The translations under genes were made by a program, and so were the position numbers. Shown one piece after another: positions 10,449 through 22,015 of a stretch of 64,000 nucleotides of DNA. The stretch comes from Steinernema hermaphroditum (taxonomy: Eukaryota; Nematoda; Chromadorea; Rhabditida; Steinernematidae). The DNA lies in the NCBI GenBank assembly GCA_030435675.1, contig CM059623.1, positions 4,366,012 through 4,430,011 on the forward strand, given 5' to 3'. The notes below the pieces were generated by a model that was given only the letters and a program-made list of their open reading frames with translations, was not told where the DNA came from and did not search any database. How positions within the stretch are numbered: the stretch's first letter is position 1; every line of letters starts with the position of its first letter.

Positions 10449-10660
10449 CGGGTGGAGTCGGGCGGTTGTGACGGTCTTCTTGGCAAGACGGTGGAACTAC
10501 GGCTTCCTGGTGTTCCAGGCCTTCTGGGAGCCGGGGCGATCATTGCGTCCCCAATGATGACTGAGAACGACCACTCACTCAACTCACTCGTCTCAGACAG
10601 CCTCAGAGAGGGAGAGCGAGTGGACGACCCGACCGATCGCTGGGGACGCAAATGAAAGAC
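10449..10660 (+). repeat. Dispersed repeat family B, copy 1
   Basis: About 210 bp containing gttccaggccttctgggag, then a stretch with tcagagagggagagcgagtgg and cccgaccgatcgctgggg. The same order of words occurs inverted at about 40165-40365 and 48520-48675 and in part at 36045-36110, so this is a dispersed element. A minus-strand open frame (10651-10322) runs through it and beyond, with an Arg/Glu-rich helix-like segment outside the repeat. Confidence 0.65.
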
Positions 10661-11233
10661 CTCAGATCTTTGCTCTTTGCAATATGTCGCTTCTTCAAGA
10701 TTCTTACTTACATTACGAAAACGCCATTCGCTCTGGGTTCCTGGTTGCCAAACTAGCCCACCCGAAACGATTTACGAAAGTGTTTTTGCGCGCTTCCAAA
10801 TGAAGACTCGAAATCACGGAGTTTTGAGAAGAAGCGTTATTGGAAATGACCTAACTAGCTGATTATCGCGTGATTATCTGGGCAAAGGCGGGCCCTCGAA
10901 AATGTTGTTCATTTCCATCTTCCATTGAGGATCGCCCACGGCCAAGTCACCGTCTGTCCGCGATGACCGTTTTTTGCTGACTCAATCGAAATATGAAATA
11001 TTATTTTTCAGAGAAGTGGCATTTGGCTTAGTTGAATCAGCCCGAATCAAGTGACGTAGCCCTCGAAATGGAAGGTTTGATCGGAAAAAATGAATGAGTT
11101 TTCAAATGTCTCAACAACCGGAATTCAACAAATAATTAAATTCAACGTCAAGTTTTCTATGCCCTGACTGGCCACACGGCAAACACAGCTCCACTACCGC
11201 TGGTCTGTTTAAAACGTCGGCATCGTCGAGGCA
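10661..11233. other. Intergenic, nothing recognised
   Basis: No open frame of note and no repeat identified. Confidence 0.4.
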
Positions 11234-11480
11234 ATACTTTACTTACTTTACTTACTTACTTAGTTACTTTATTTCCCGAATCAAAGGCTTTTCGCCATGC
11301 AGGACACCGAAAAATAGACAAACACAGGATGTCTCATTGCTGCAGGCCTCATCCCTGGCGTAGCGGTGGTGTCGAACCGGTCGTAGACGGCGCGCTTCAT
11401 GGGCAAGGCTATGAACACGACCCAGTCGTCTTAATCAGTCTCAATCGACGTGATTACGACCTCTACCACTTTGAGAGTGA
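11234..11480 (-). mobile_element. 3' end of a non-LTR retrotransposon
   Basis: Read on the minus strand, unique-looking sequence ends in gcctttgattcgggaaataa followed by a tail of short agta/aagt repeats (11234-11271 on the plus strand). The same terminal word with different tail units occurs at 28092-28136, where a target duplication proves insertion. No reverse-transcriptase coding was recognised here, so only a 5'-truncated 3' end is present. Confidence 0.5.
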
Positions 11481-11657
11481 GAGTAGATGACTGGTTGCGT
11501 GCGGCAACAGTGTCTACTATACAATGTAGAGTTGTCTGCAACGGTTCGTCTAGACAGACCTCTTCCTTCGTTTTCTCGAAGGCCGGCCAGACAGACACTC
11601 AGTCCTTCAGTTGTCCCCTTTGATCAGCAGCCGATAGGTCGGGCGTCAGAAACGACG

Positions 11658-12556
11658 ATGAAGCGGAATTCGGAGCAGCCGTCCAAGAAGAAGTACGACC
11701 CACTGGAGGGAGTTCCACCCGATGAGGCGCTGCAGGAAAAGACGATCGAAGACGACACCTATGGCCGTAGCTTGCCCTCCGACCACCTGGACAGTATGGA
11801 ACTATCCGATCTTAGCGAGCAGGAGGAAGTGCGCCGCTGGAAATCGCTCGAAAGTCTCTCCATCTACACGTTCTACACGGTAGGATTACGGTGTCCGCCA
11901 CGTTCATTGCGTGTTTCAGCGACTGAGGCCCCTGATGAAGAGTCCCGAAGTGCGAGTGCTCGCCCTTCTCAACTGCATCCTCACGTTCGTCAACGTTCTG
12001 CTTCTCGGCGGCGTCGCCACTTTCGTCGCAATCGTCACCTATCATCAGATTACGGTAGGTTTGCTGCTTTCGGTGCTTTTGTCTACAGTAATCACCATCA
12101 GTACAATCGATGGCACTCGCATGACATGCCATGCATCTACGAATGGGCGCCGTGGTCAAACTGCAGCGCCGCCTGCACGACACCACGAGCTGAGGGCCTC
12201 ATCTTCCCGACGAAGACGCGCGTCATCGACGAGGATAGGATTGTCGACGCCAGAGGATCGAAGCGGTCGTGTCCGCCGGATCTGAGGAACTGGACGGACA
12301 CTGCCCCGTGCAACACTCATCTGTAAGTTCGCTTCTGTGAATTTTTATTCTATCTTGTTGTTTTGTAAGGTGTCCGAGGAAACTTAGCGAGTTCAGCGCG
12401 TGGACAGATTGCTTCCACAAGAACCCATTGCTTGGAAAGGAGGGTGGCTGCTACAGAATGCGCAACATCCCGCCAGACGACAACCTTGTCAAAATCGATG
12501 TCCTGGATCTGGTGCAGGACTGTTCGGATGCTGAATGTCCCGAGAGTATCCAGTGA
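11658..12556 (+). CDS. Single-pass membrane protein with thrombospondin type-1-like domain
   Basis: Four exons (11658-11879, 11920-12054, 12102-12322, 12370-12556) join in frame through introns of 40, 47 and 47 nt to give 254 residues. Residues 1-74 are hydrophilic and acidic, starting MKRNSEQPSKKKYDP. A helix of about 25 hydrophobic residues follows (exon 2, LALLNCILTFVNVLLLGG onward), with no signal peptide, so a type II topology is likely. Exons 3-4 hold the extracellular part: YEWAPWSNCSAAC is the WxxW/SxxC start of a TSP1 repeat, with later cysteines and a second, weaker FSAWTDC motif. The start is the first ATG with good downstream coding; an earlier in-frame ATG at 11487 would add a poorly conserved-looking leader. 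AATAAA lies at 12566-12571. The precise partner is unknown; such domains act in matrix or guidance interactions. Confidence 0.75.
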
Positions 12557-12889
12557 TTCGACTTCAATAAATTATCTGGTTCCATGTGTTCCACGATGCT
12601 TGACGTGCTTAGTGAACTGCTTCGGATCTTTATGTTCAATTGAGAAGCGTCGGATCTTTTCTTGACAACTCGATGAGCGAACGATGCATTCATTCCAACG
12701 CAGAATTATTCGAAGATTCCATCATTTTTAGCGCCTCCTAAGATCCATTTTCGCACTGTATTCCCTCCACAATCCGAAACCGATGCACTCAACCCTCCTC
12801 CCGCATCGCTTTGATCGCCCGAGTCCTCATTTCCTCTCCCAGCCGAAGCGTCAAAACCACAAAACCTATTCGTTGTCCTTAACCTGAAA

Positions 12890-13339
12890 ATGGCAAACGT
12901 CGTTGGACCCGGAGGCCACACTGGAAACGCCGAAAACAACATCGACGAAGACGCCACTGAGCTGAAGTTCCCTAAACAGTTCGAAGGCCAGGGTTGCGAC
13001 GCCCTAATGACCTCCGAAGTGTTCCTTCTTCTCGAGCACCGTCGCCAGCAAAGTGAGCAGAAGGAGGATATCGAAGAGATGAGCGAAGTCTTCGTGAAGA
13101 CGCTCGACTACACGCGGCGTCTTTCCAAGTTCAAGAACCGTGAGACAATCCGCGATGTCCGATTCATCTTCAACAACAAGACGATGCTGCACAAGTACGA
13201 GATCGCGCAGATCGCCAATCTGTGTCCCGAAACGGCCGAAGAGGCGAAGGCCTTAATTCCCAGCTTGGAGGACAAGGTGAGCGACGAAGAGTTGGAGGAG
13301 CTGCTGCGAGAGCTGGCGACCAAGAAGACTTTCCAATGA
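12890..13339 (+). CDS. rpb-4: DNA-directed RNA polymerase II subunit RPB4
   Basis: Intronless, 149 residues. The order of blocks matches POLR2D/RPB4 along its length: LKFPKQFE, SEVFLLLEHRRQQ, MSEVFVKTLDYTRRLSKFKNRETI, then IANLCPETAEEAKALIPSLED and a C-terminal acidic helix ending KKTFQ. RPB4 pairs with RPB7 to form the stalk of RNA polymerase II, acting in initiation and in coupling to mRNA export and decay. Length is close to the metazoan norm (about 142). The gene lies 333 bp downstream of the TSP1-type gene on the same strand, with an acceptor-like ctctcccag near 12832-12842, so operonic co-transcription is possible but not shown. The symbol follows the nematode convention. Confidence 0.95.
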   Translation: MANVVGPGGHTGNAENNIDEDATELKFPKQFEGQGCDALMTSEVFLLLEHRRQQSEQKEDIEEMSEVFVKTLDYTRRLSKFKNRETIRDVRFIFNNKTMLHKYEIAQIANLCPETAEEAKALIPSLEDKVSDEELEELLRELATKKTFQ

Positions 13340-14864
13340 GTCCAGCGTGGGATTCGTTAACGTTCGGCTAATTTCGTTGTTAACTCAGCGTGTACATAAA
13401 TACTGTTTTCCCAATTTATTTGTTTTCTCTTACACTGAACGAGGTTGAACCTCGATTGTATCTCATATGCGCTTTTGGTATTCCTTTCTGGGATTTTAGG
13501 CGTTCCCTACCAGATTTGAGGCGTCCCTTTGGGATTTTATGCGGAGACGGTAGGGGGACGGCTGAAAAATGTCACATTATGCAATAGCGAATCCATCGAT
13601 GGGTTACACCATCAGGGACTTTCAGGTTTACTCAATACAGGCGAACATCTATACAAGATCACATAGAGAACCTGGCGACTATCAACAAACGCGAGAACAA
13701 CCTTTGTTTGCCGCAGTTTTGCATTCGAATGACGGCGATTCTAATCGCTTTTCGTCGATTTGATCTTTCGACTTTCCAACTTCCACCTCTTCGGCACTCC
13801 GCCTCTTCATCTTTCGAACTTTGGAACTCACCACCCCCTGAACTCTTGTCCTCTCGGACTCCAGTGGACCCAAGTCGCCCCTCCCACAAATGCGCTTTCG
13901 TTCTTTTGCACCCTTGTTGAATGTTTGCACTCGAACGCACTGCAGCTGCCCCGAATATACTTCACCCGGCCGTCGGGAGTACTCTGCACTTTGTGTGTAC
14001 TTTGGCTGAGCGCGGGCGATGAGATCCACAAGCCATTTGGCTGTTCTTGGGTAAAGTCCGTACTAAAAAGTAAAATGATAACATCGGTAAAGCTTGAGAT
14101 GTAACCTTAGAGGCTATGACCTTAGAGGTCACAGACCTCAGAGATACTTTTCTCTTTAAGTTAATGAAATAAACTGCAAAAGTTTTAAATCATTGAGTAT
14201 TTGAGTGGATGAACCTCTTTCAACAGAAAAAAAACTTATTCAATAGTGCCACTACATGCTCTTGCACTCTAATGTACTCTTGTACTCTCGAGCTGACCGG
14301 TTGCACTGAGATTGCACATTTGCACCCGACATGCCCCTCCCATCGTACTCAAAAGATCACACCCACAAGGAGTTGCACATACGATAACGAATAGCACAGA
14401 AATTCAGCTGAAATCGCTTGAACATGCTAAAAATGGAGCTCCTCTGTCAAAAAGAAAATTTTCAAGTCAAATGTCACAGCTTCCTCTGCAAAAATATATC
14501 ACTCATATGGTGCCTCCGATCTTATGCCATTAAAATATCTTTGCTCTTATCTCACTTGTCTCTTATCGTTTCAAGATTTCCGAAAGAATTAATCGATTGT
14601 TCACGAATCTAATTGAGAGTAATTCAAGTCCAAACGAACGATCGGCACTTGAATTCGAAATTGAAAATGGTCGGGTGACTTCTGAAGCCCCTCTTTGCAT
14701 TAAAATATTTGTATCGAATAGACCACAAAGTTACACGTCCCATGTTGTACTGTACCTCTTCTAAACTTCTCTTCTACACTCGTCTGGGTGCAAATAGACG
14801 ACTGAACGACGTGGAGGGACTTCAAAAGTTTGTCCATTACTACGCTTGTGTGTTTACAGTGCGT
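13340..14864. other. No gene; start of the gtgcaagagttc-rich repeat zone
   Basis: From about 13760 the sequence is built of degenerate words such as gaactcttgcacc and their reverse complements, which continue to 20.2 kb. Frames through it are low-complexity shadows. The stretch 13340-13760 holds only the RPB4 3' flank (a weak cataaata signal near 13395). Confidence 0.45.
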
Positions 14865-15125
14865 TTTTGAAATCGGAAGTGAAAAGCTCACTAAGTCAGT
14901 GCATGAGTGAAGTGCTCTTCGGAGGCCCCTCCCAGTGCACTCATGAACACTTGCACCTTCAGGCAACCGGGTTCAGAAGTGCAGCAGTCCAGAGCAAGGG
15001 TTCACAAGTGCAAAAGAACAAACTGGGGCGGAGAACTCCGTCTTTAAAAGTCTCTTGTGGACGTTCTTTGGTGGACACAGGAATTTGTGTTCGATCACAT
15101 TCGCGGTGCAATTGTGCGCACCGTT
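14865..15125 (+). repeat. Repeat family C, copy 1
   Basis: About 260 bp running from gaaatcggaagtgaaaagct through tgcaccttcaggcaaccggg to gaatttgtgttcgatcacat and a terminal near-palindrome gcggtgcaattgtgcgcac. Copies follow at 15445-15612 (direct, right part only) and 15907-16160 (inverted). Confidence 0.75.
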
Positions 15126-15444
15126 AACACAAATAGATATATTCCTCCATTCCCACAACAGTGGCGTGTACGATAAGTGTGCAAAGAGAGGTGTGTGGCT
15201 TAAAATGGGCATGAAACTGTTAAAGAGTGGCACCATTCCAATTCTAATACCGATACGATTAGGCATGTGTTTAATTTCTACAAAAGTCATTTTTTAATCA
15301 AAATCATCGGATGGGTTCCTTACACTGGTCTTTGTGTGTAATTCCCAGTTCCGGTCGTACAAACGTCTCTTTCCTTGTCTTCTTGAACGTTGACTTATTT
15401 CGTTCTGTGAGCTTTTCTCCTGGGCAACGAACAGTCCAACTGCT

Positions 15445-15612
15445 TGAGGCTCCTCCCAGTGCACTCGTGAACTCTTGCACCTTCAGGCAACCGGGTTCAG
15501 AAGTACAGGAGGCTAGAGAAAGGGTACACGAGTGCAGAAGAACAAAGTGGGGCGGAGAAGTCCATCTTTAAAAGTCTCTTAGTGGACGTTCTTTGACGGA
15601 CACAGGAATTTG
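15445..15612 (+). repeat. Repeat family C, copy 2 (partial)
   Basis: Direct copy of the interior of family C (tgcaccttcaggcaaccggg to ggacacaggaatttgtg). It lacks both the left end and the terminal palindrome. Confidence 0.75.
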
Positions 15613-15906
15613 TGGCCTATTTGTGGTCTACGTCTTTTCTCAACAGAACAATCGATGCGGGAGGCGAATTTCAGAAGAGGCAGGAGTCGTAGGATTCAAA
15701 AGACCAAAAGGGTCATAGTGAAGTGTGGTCACAGAAGGTTACAATGAGGTCTTATGAAGTGGAAGAAAAAATAGAGACCGTTTTTTGTCGCTCGTTCCCT
15801 TCGTAAGCAATATTCGATTCCTTAAGAGTACCTCTCTGGCTCCGGAAACTCGCAGAAATGTTCGTTTGTGTCTGTCCTTTGGAAATATGCTTGCATGTGC
15901 CGCCAT

Positions 15907-16160
15907 ACATTCGCGGCGCAATTGTGCGCACCGCGAATGTGATCGAACACAAATTCCTGTGTCCGCCAAAGAACGTCCACAATAGACTTTGAAGATGGAA
16001 CCCTTTCTGAACCCTTTCTCTGGACTCCTGTACTTCTGAACCCGGTTGCCTGAAGGTGCAAGAGTTCATGAGTGCACTGGGAGGGGCCTCCGAAGAGCAC
16101 TTCACTCATGCACTGACATATTGAGCTTTTCACTTCCGATTTCAAAAAACGTATCAGATA
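15907..16160 (-). repeat. Repeat family C, copy 3 (inverted)
   Basis: Inverted full-length copy of 14865-15125. Its palindromic end (15907-15940) is better preserved: arms cattcgcgg and ccgcgaatg around a short loop. Copies 1 and 3 make a large inverted pair with about 780 bp between them. Confidence 0.75.
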
Positions 16161-17639
16161 AAAACACAGTTGTCTGAAAGTCCAAATGTTCACGAGTTCA
16201 CGAGCGTTTTCCCTTCATCTGAGAAACACTTAAGTGATCACATAATTAGTGGAATGTTTAAGAATCAACGTGTTCGCATTTGCAAATGCCTTTCCTTTAC
16301 TGTCACATCAACATCGCCGCAAATTACTCAATTCAACTCGTGTTGTTGTTGTGGTTATCTGCAAGTTCAATGCATCCACCTCAGCGAAAACGAAAGTTCA
16401 CCCAAAAATGCTTCTTCAAAAAGGAGTGGCCTAAACTCCTGTTCTTCTGCACCCTGAGTGCACTTGTCCCCGCCATCCCTTGTACTTGTGAACTTCTGCA
16501 CCCTGCACCTTCTTGACGTCATCCTGCTGCACGCAGACATCATGCTCCTCCCCGTGTTCAAAGGGACGAGCGCACCCAAAAGATCGTATCAACGACTGTG
16601 AAAGCCATCACGATTTGCACTGACTTCTTCTGTAGAACGGAAACAATTAATATGGCAAACAAGAAAAATCTAAAAAATTAGGGTTTAGGTGTTTAGAAGA
16701 TTTCAGGCAAACTAAGATGTTTAGGTTGGTCGTGTTCGCAACGTTTACAACGCTTCTAATGTCTCTCACTTTGTGCTTTTTTGAATAATAAAACAAGAAG
16801 ACATACAGACCTTTCTGGTCTCCAGAACTGAGGAAAAAAGTCAAAAAGAGGGGGGCTTCCTTTGGATATAGTTTGTGAATGTTCTCTGCTCACCACAGAT
16901 AGTTGTGATTTGTGTCCGTGACTTGTGGCGACGTGCTGTCGCACTCGCGAGAAATTCGCCGCCCTTCACAATCCAAGCAGATTGCGATAGCGGTGAAAAC
17001 GCCAGATGGGACAAGAGTCCAAAAGCGCAGCTGCAGAGGTGAAGAGTTTAGGAGTGCAAACGAGCAAAACGGGGCGGATCGCAATCAAAAAAAAACTGGC
17101 GTTTCTCTATCTGCCCAGGAAGTGTGTTTGCTTGAGAAACGCCCACATTTGTTCTCTTGGATTTCGAATCCGGTAGGTCTTCTGACTTTCTACACCTTTG
17201 GACTCAGATTGTTCTTGCGTCGAGGCGAGAATTTGGAGGATTAGATGTTTGTTATTTGATCAGGGTGGATGAGGGGCGACCGCCAACGGTGAGCGCCCGA
17301 ATAAGTGATGAATCAAAGGGCGGTAAGATCGTTTGGCACGTCTCTCGGCCAGTAAATCGCATATCTTGTCACGACACTTGAACACTCTTAAAATGCGGAA
17401 AGACATTTAAAATGCAGTCCTACACATATGACAAATGTATACTGCAACCATTCAACTTAAGAAATGCTGATAAGTTTGCCTTCGATCTCGCAGCTCGACA
17501 GAGAAAGTTCTTGATCCACAAACAAGGCAAAATTACTGTATCCACAAAAGTACTTGTCTTCGTTAATCTGCTATTATCTGCAAATTCAATGAAGCCTCCT
17601 TATCGAATTTTGCCCGAATCTCGATAGTCCACGCTAATC
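16161..17639. other. Repeat-rich intergenic, no gene
   Basis: Continues the gtgcagaag/gagttc word structure (for example 16440-16510 and 17005-17065). No supported coding sequence. Confidence 0.4.
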
Positions 17640-17954
17640 AGAGTCCAGGAGAACGCTGTGTCCGAATTGTTAAATTGACCCCAGAAGCCACTCCCTTCGA
17701 ACACCCATTCTCTTGCACCCAGAGATCGAGTTCAAGAGTGCAGAAGAGGAGTTGAGAAGAAGAAGGTCAAGGTCGCATGTACCCACGGGAAGATGCACTG
17801 CCGATGAACATGCGTGAGCATATAAATTCAACAGCGGTGTTCAGGAAGACCACAAATGTGATCATCATGAGATCAGTTTCAAATCCATGACATGCATACC
17901 AAACAATTATCGTCCAAAAATCACTCAGATCTACTCTTTATCTTTGAACTTCGA

Positions 17955-18165
17955 TCTCTTACTTTGAATCTATTGGCAGTTCAACGAGTTCAACAGTGTC
18001 TTATAGTGGTAGAAGTTCAAAAGAGCGATCTGAACCCGAATTGTTCAGTTGATCCGACAAGCTCCTCCCTTTCGAACTCCCGTTCTCTTGCACCTAGGGA
18101 ACGTAGAGTTCAAAAGTGTAGAAGAAGAATCCAAGAGAAGAATAGTCCAGAATGGGACGACGACC
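17955..18165 (+). repeat. Repeat family D, copy 1
   Basis: About 210 bp beginning near ctttgaatctattggcag and ending near gagaagaatagtccagaat. It is about 85% identical by eye to 19955-20165, and a shorter relative lies at about 17640-17765. Confidence 0.75.
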
Positions 18166-18946
18166 TGCTCTTCAAGAACTGCGCGTTCTGTCACTGGTTC
18201 GAGCAGTGTAGTCGATGAATCGTAGTTCATGCTTGATTGGAGCCCGGTCTCGGCGGTCGTATGTAATCCAGAAGATTAGCCTTCTTTGGGCAACAGCCAC
18301 TTTTGATAATTTTCAATGTAGCGTTGATTTACACTTGCATCCTACATGGAAACAATACGCTCGGAGCTGAACGAAATTGCTCTGACTGATCGATCGTTTT
18401 GAGATCAAGTGTCCCATCGGCGATCCTTGTGAGATCGTAGAGATGAACGAAATCAGAGAGTTCACTAAAATCTTAAAGCGATCACTGTGACCGGTCTTGT
18501 TGGACTTGGAGATCATAGAGTTCGGGGTTCGAAGGGAGCGAATCATTGCGATCGAGTGGGTTGATCCCTGCTGAGTCTCGACGGCAAACATAAAGGAGAT
18601 CGTTCATGTTGTTTATTTACCTATAGTGTGCGATTTTTAAAATAAACTCGAATAATTGCATTGTATTACATATTACATATGTGAGATCACTATCTTAAAA
18701 TCGCAGAAATGCGCTGCGTCATGCCGTTTGTGTTTGTGGAGAAAATATTCATGATGTGGTCATTGAAATATAAGCAAATGTACACGATGGGACACAAATG
18801 TTCTTAAATAGCACTATATTATAAGACATCTCCAGCGATCTCGTATCAGTGGCAGTCGCTATTGATCCGTAAGACATCTCATAATTCACGACGAAGAAGC
18901 GATGTTCCATAGATTTGTGTGAAAGATCAGTCGGTGGACTGACAGT

Positions 18947-19018
18947 GGGGGTATAGCTCAGGGGTAGAGCGCTCGCTTAGCATGCGAGAGGGCTGGGGTT
19001 CGAATCCCCATACCTCCA
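18947..19018 (+). tRNA. tRNA-Ala (anticodon AGC)
   Basis: A 72-nt cloverleaf. The acceptor stem gggggta pairs with tacctcc with one G-U, followed by discriminator A. The D arm contains tagctcaggggtagagc (A box) and the anticodon stem is ctcgc/gcgag with loop ttagcat, giving AGC at 18979-18981. The T arm is ctggggttcgaatcccca (B box). No intron. It is an intact-looking gene with a T-rich tract (ttcttttt) just downstream that could end Pol III transcription. Confidence 0.97.
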
Positions 19019-20560
19019 GAATTCTTTTTCATTATTGGTTGGTACTTCTGCGAACTACCAACAACACCACAACCTTTGTAGAGGCTGGATAACTGAATAA
19101 CATGCTGGTAACTGATGTTTGTATGTTAGAACTGGAGATCGTTTTATATATTTAAAATATGAACGTTCAAAGTGCATATTTATCGAACTTGCATGAAAAT
19201 AATAAGATTACACATAGCGCTGTAACGTCTGCAAAATCTTCATCTTCTCGTACATTCAATCGCCTTCATTGATGCTGATCACTGAAACCGCCGTTCATTT
19301 CACCACAGTGATGGACTCCGAACTTCCGGGTTCAGAAGTGCGCTATTCAGAGGGGTTCGGAAGTGTGAAAGTCCAAACCGAATCAAGGATCAACCGATCA
19401 AGAGCATATAAGAGCATTCCAAAGTGCTCTTGAGTCCACAAGTTCAGATAGAACTGGTCCACGTTTGCAATAGATCAAGATGGGTCCGAAAGGTGAAAAG
19501 TCCAAAACTGGGAGGGGCACAAAAGAACTGAACTGAAAGAAAGGGTTCACAAGAACAAACGTGCAAAAGATCGGTTGGGTGGGTACGTAAGTGGATTTCG
19601 GATATAAATGGACAACTTTGGATACAACACAAAAAATTATCCAAGGCTCCACATGAACAAATGAACAGGTTCTCGTAGAAACAAGGTTCATTGTCGCTTA
19701 TTTTCATGGATCTTGCCTAGGTATTTCCTAACATGATTTCGGAGCTTGAGACATCCTCCTCCATTTGGTTCTCTGTGTGGTGCTAATCATTGAAGTACCC
19801 GATCGTGACCCGAAATGATCTTTGTTGCGAAAGCGACTCTCCATCAAGTACAAAAACGCGTACGAAAGAACAGTCGTCCAATTCTGGGAAGAGCGCTAGT
19901 GGCGAAAGAAGAAAAAAGGATCCATTTGTACAGAACACCATAGGGAGAGTTCACTCTTTTCACTTTGAATCTATTGGCAGTTTAAGAGTTCACGAGTTCA
20001 CCAGTGTCTTGCTAGAGTGGTAGAAGTCCAAAAGAGCGATGTGAACCCGAATTGTTCAATTGACCGCATACGCTCCTCCCTTCGAACTCCCATTGTCTTG
20101 AACTCAGGGAACGTAGAGTTCAAAAGTGTAAAAGAAGAGTCCAAGAGAAGAAGAGTCCAGAATAGGACGGCCATGGTTTCCCTAATAGGAAGATTTCCCT
20201 TCTTAAGCCTTGTTTAAGATCACATCTCTGCCAGTAAATAGAAAACATAAAATGAAGAACGCTGTAATCTGTCGAAATTCCTTGTTTGCCTCTTATTTCT
20301 ATCCTCTAGGATGTCTGCATCTACAATATGCTGACAAAACGATATCATGGAAGACTAACAAAACGTCAACCCTGTTCTGACGAGAATCACTGGTGATCTG
20401 GCTGCCCATGTCTAAGCATCTACATTTTCTATCACATCCCTCGGGCCCTGTTTCAGTGTCGATAGGGCCAATGGAGCTGGGATTTCGGCAGCCCCGTCGA
20501 CTTGTTTATTGTTTTGAAGACCCTCGGGAATGGATAAATCACTTGATGTAATTAAATATT
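19019..20560. other. Repeat-rich intergenic around family D
   Basis: Besides family D, words such as gggttcagaagtgcg (near 19329) belong to the same degenerate repeat vocabulary. No gene is supported. Confidence 0.4.
19955..20165 (+). repeat. Repeat family D, copy 2
   Basis: Direct copy of 17955-18165, 2.0 kb away, with the tRNA-Ala gene between the two copies. Confidence 0.75.
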
Positions 20561-20626
20561 TATTATCCGCTCGCGGTCCACAGCCAGTGGCGTCGAAGAG
20601 AACCACACGAAATCCATTGTGAGTCT

Positions 20627-21374
20627 GTGGAAAACAAACTGCAGATCATAAAAAGAGTCATTTGCCCTTCGTCGCGTTCGTCTTCGGTCGCCAACGATGC
20701 CGAACGAAGGCTATTTTGGGAACGCCCTTCGGTTGCAATGTTGATGAGCGGCACGGATTGGAAAAGTGCCAGAGTTGTACTGTTCTTGGAACGTCATCTT
20801 TTGGAAGTAGACGCCCTTGGACGATGTATTGGAGAGACTCATGCCGATCATACCAAGTTCATCGCTGCTACTTTGCTGGACAGCCCGAAAATGGGTCAAG
20901 CTTACAGATGCTTGCTACCATCATGTAACTAAGAACCCAACTTTCGGTGGATATGCACCTTGGAGCTATACTACCGAAATATCGGAAATTTGGTTTAACG
21001 ACATCAGATCTAATCCGGATCATCAATCACCTTCGGCTTTCCGAAAAGAGATCAATTTGCTATTGTGGAAACGGCCGCTTGATTTGATCACTGACCGCTT
21101 GATTTCTCAGTGCGGACCATGTTGGAAGGAAAGGCCGTCCGCGTTCCGCATGCCACAGTCGACTCCCCCATCCACTCATCATAAAACTTTTCCGAAGTCT
21201 GTTGGTTATCCTCAAACATTGACTGAAGCGTTTGCAGGCCTATATCACAGCAGATTTCCATTTCATTCTCCATTTAGGATGATACCCTTCAACAAGACCG
21301 GGATCACATTTTTTCACGAGAATTTACGGATTTTAATCCATTGTACATACAAATATAAGACAACTGCGATATAA
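20627..21374 (+). other. Overlapping plus-strand open frames, unrecognised
   Basis: Three plus-strand frames stay open for about 90-185 codons across 20627-21374. One (20662-20928) is Cys-, Ser- and Gly-rich, another (20817-21374) is aromatic-rich. No clean intron set links them and no family is recognised. Base composition is more even here than in the surrounding repeats, so a decayed gene or an unrecognised transposon body is possible. Confidence 0.2.
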
Positions 21375-22015
21375 GGGTCCTGGATTCAATTGTACCATTG
21401 TGGAAAATTAGTAGCGCATCTTTGTACCATTACTCCTTGATGTGCGTAGTGCCACTGTATGTTCATCTTTTTTCATAGCTTTTCCAATCTTCATGAGTTC
21501 ATGTGGAAACCGTTCTTCGACACTTCGAGCGACTGTGGTTAGGCCATTCTTCCTATTTCAATCTTCGCTTAGATAGAAACTGTCCAATTAGGTTGATTTT
21601 TGAACGGGGTTTCAAGGGGCCTATATGTGAAATCAAGGTGTTTAGTTGTTGTCGTTAGTATGTTTTTCACAAAATTTTACAAATTTGGGTTGATCCGTGC
21701 TTACAGCATTGTCCCGCGTGGCCCGATCAAAGACTTTATACGTTCGGAATTGGCACGGTTTACGGAATTTACCACTGGAGAATCTCTGGCAGCGGACAGC
21801 CACCGCTTTACAGCTTAGAAGATAGGAAAAGCAACAAATCGAAAAGATCAACATTTATTTGTACAACATCCGGAACACATCTTTGAAAGCAACGAATTGT
21901 GACGATCGCACGGAATGTGAAGTTGAGAATTGCGGATCGTTCGCTGTGAGACCCATAGATTGGACGGATTGTGTTTGTTATCGGTTGAAACACACAAAAA
22001 TGCGGTATTCGAGAA
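21375..22015. other. Intergenic, nothing recognised
   Basis: 3' flank of the Cys-loop channel gene; no repeat or coding signal noted. Confidence 0.4.

Noticed and set aside
13659..14104. Several frames of 90-115 codons on both strands
   Set aside because: They are translations of the degenerate gaactcttgcacc repeat vocabulary and carry no motif.
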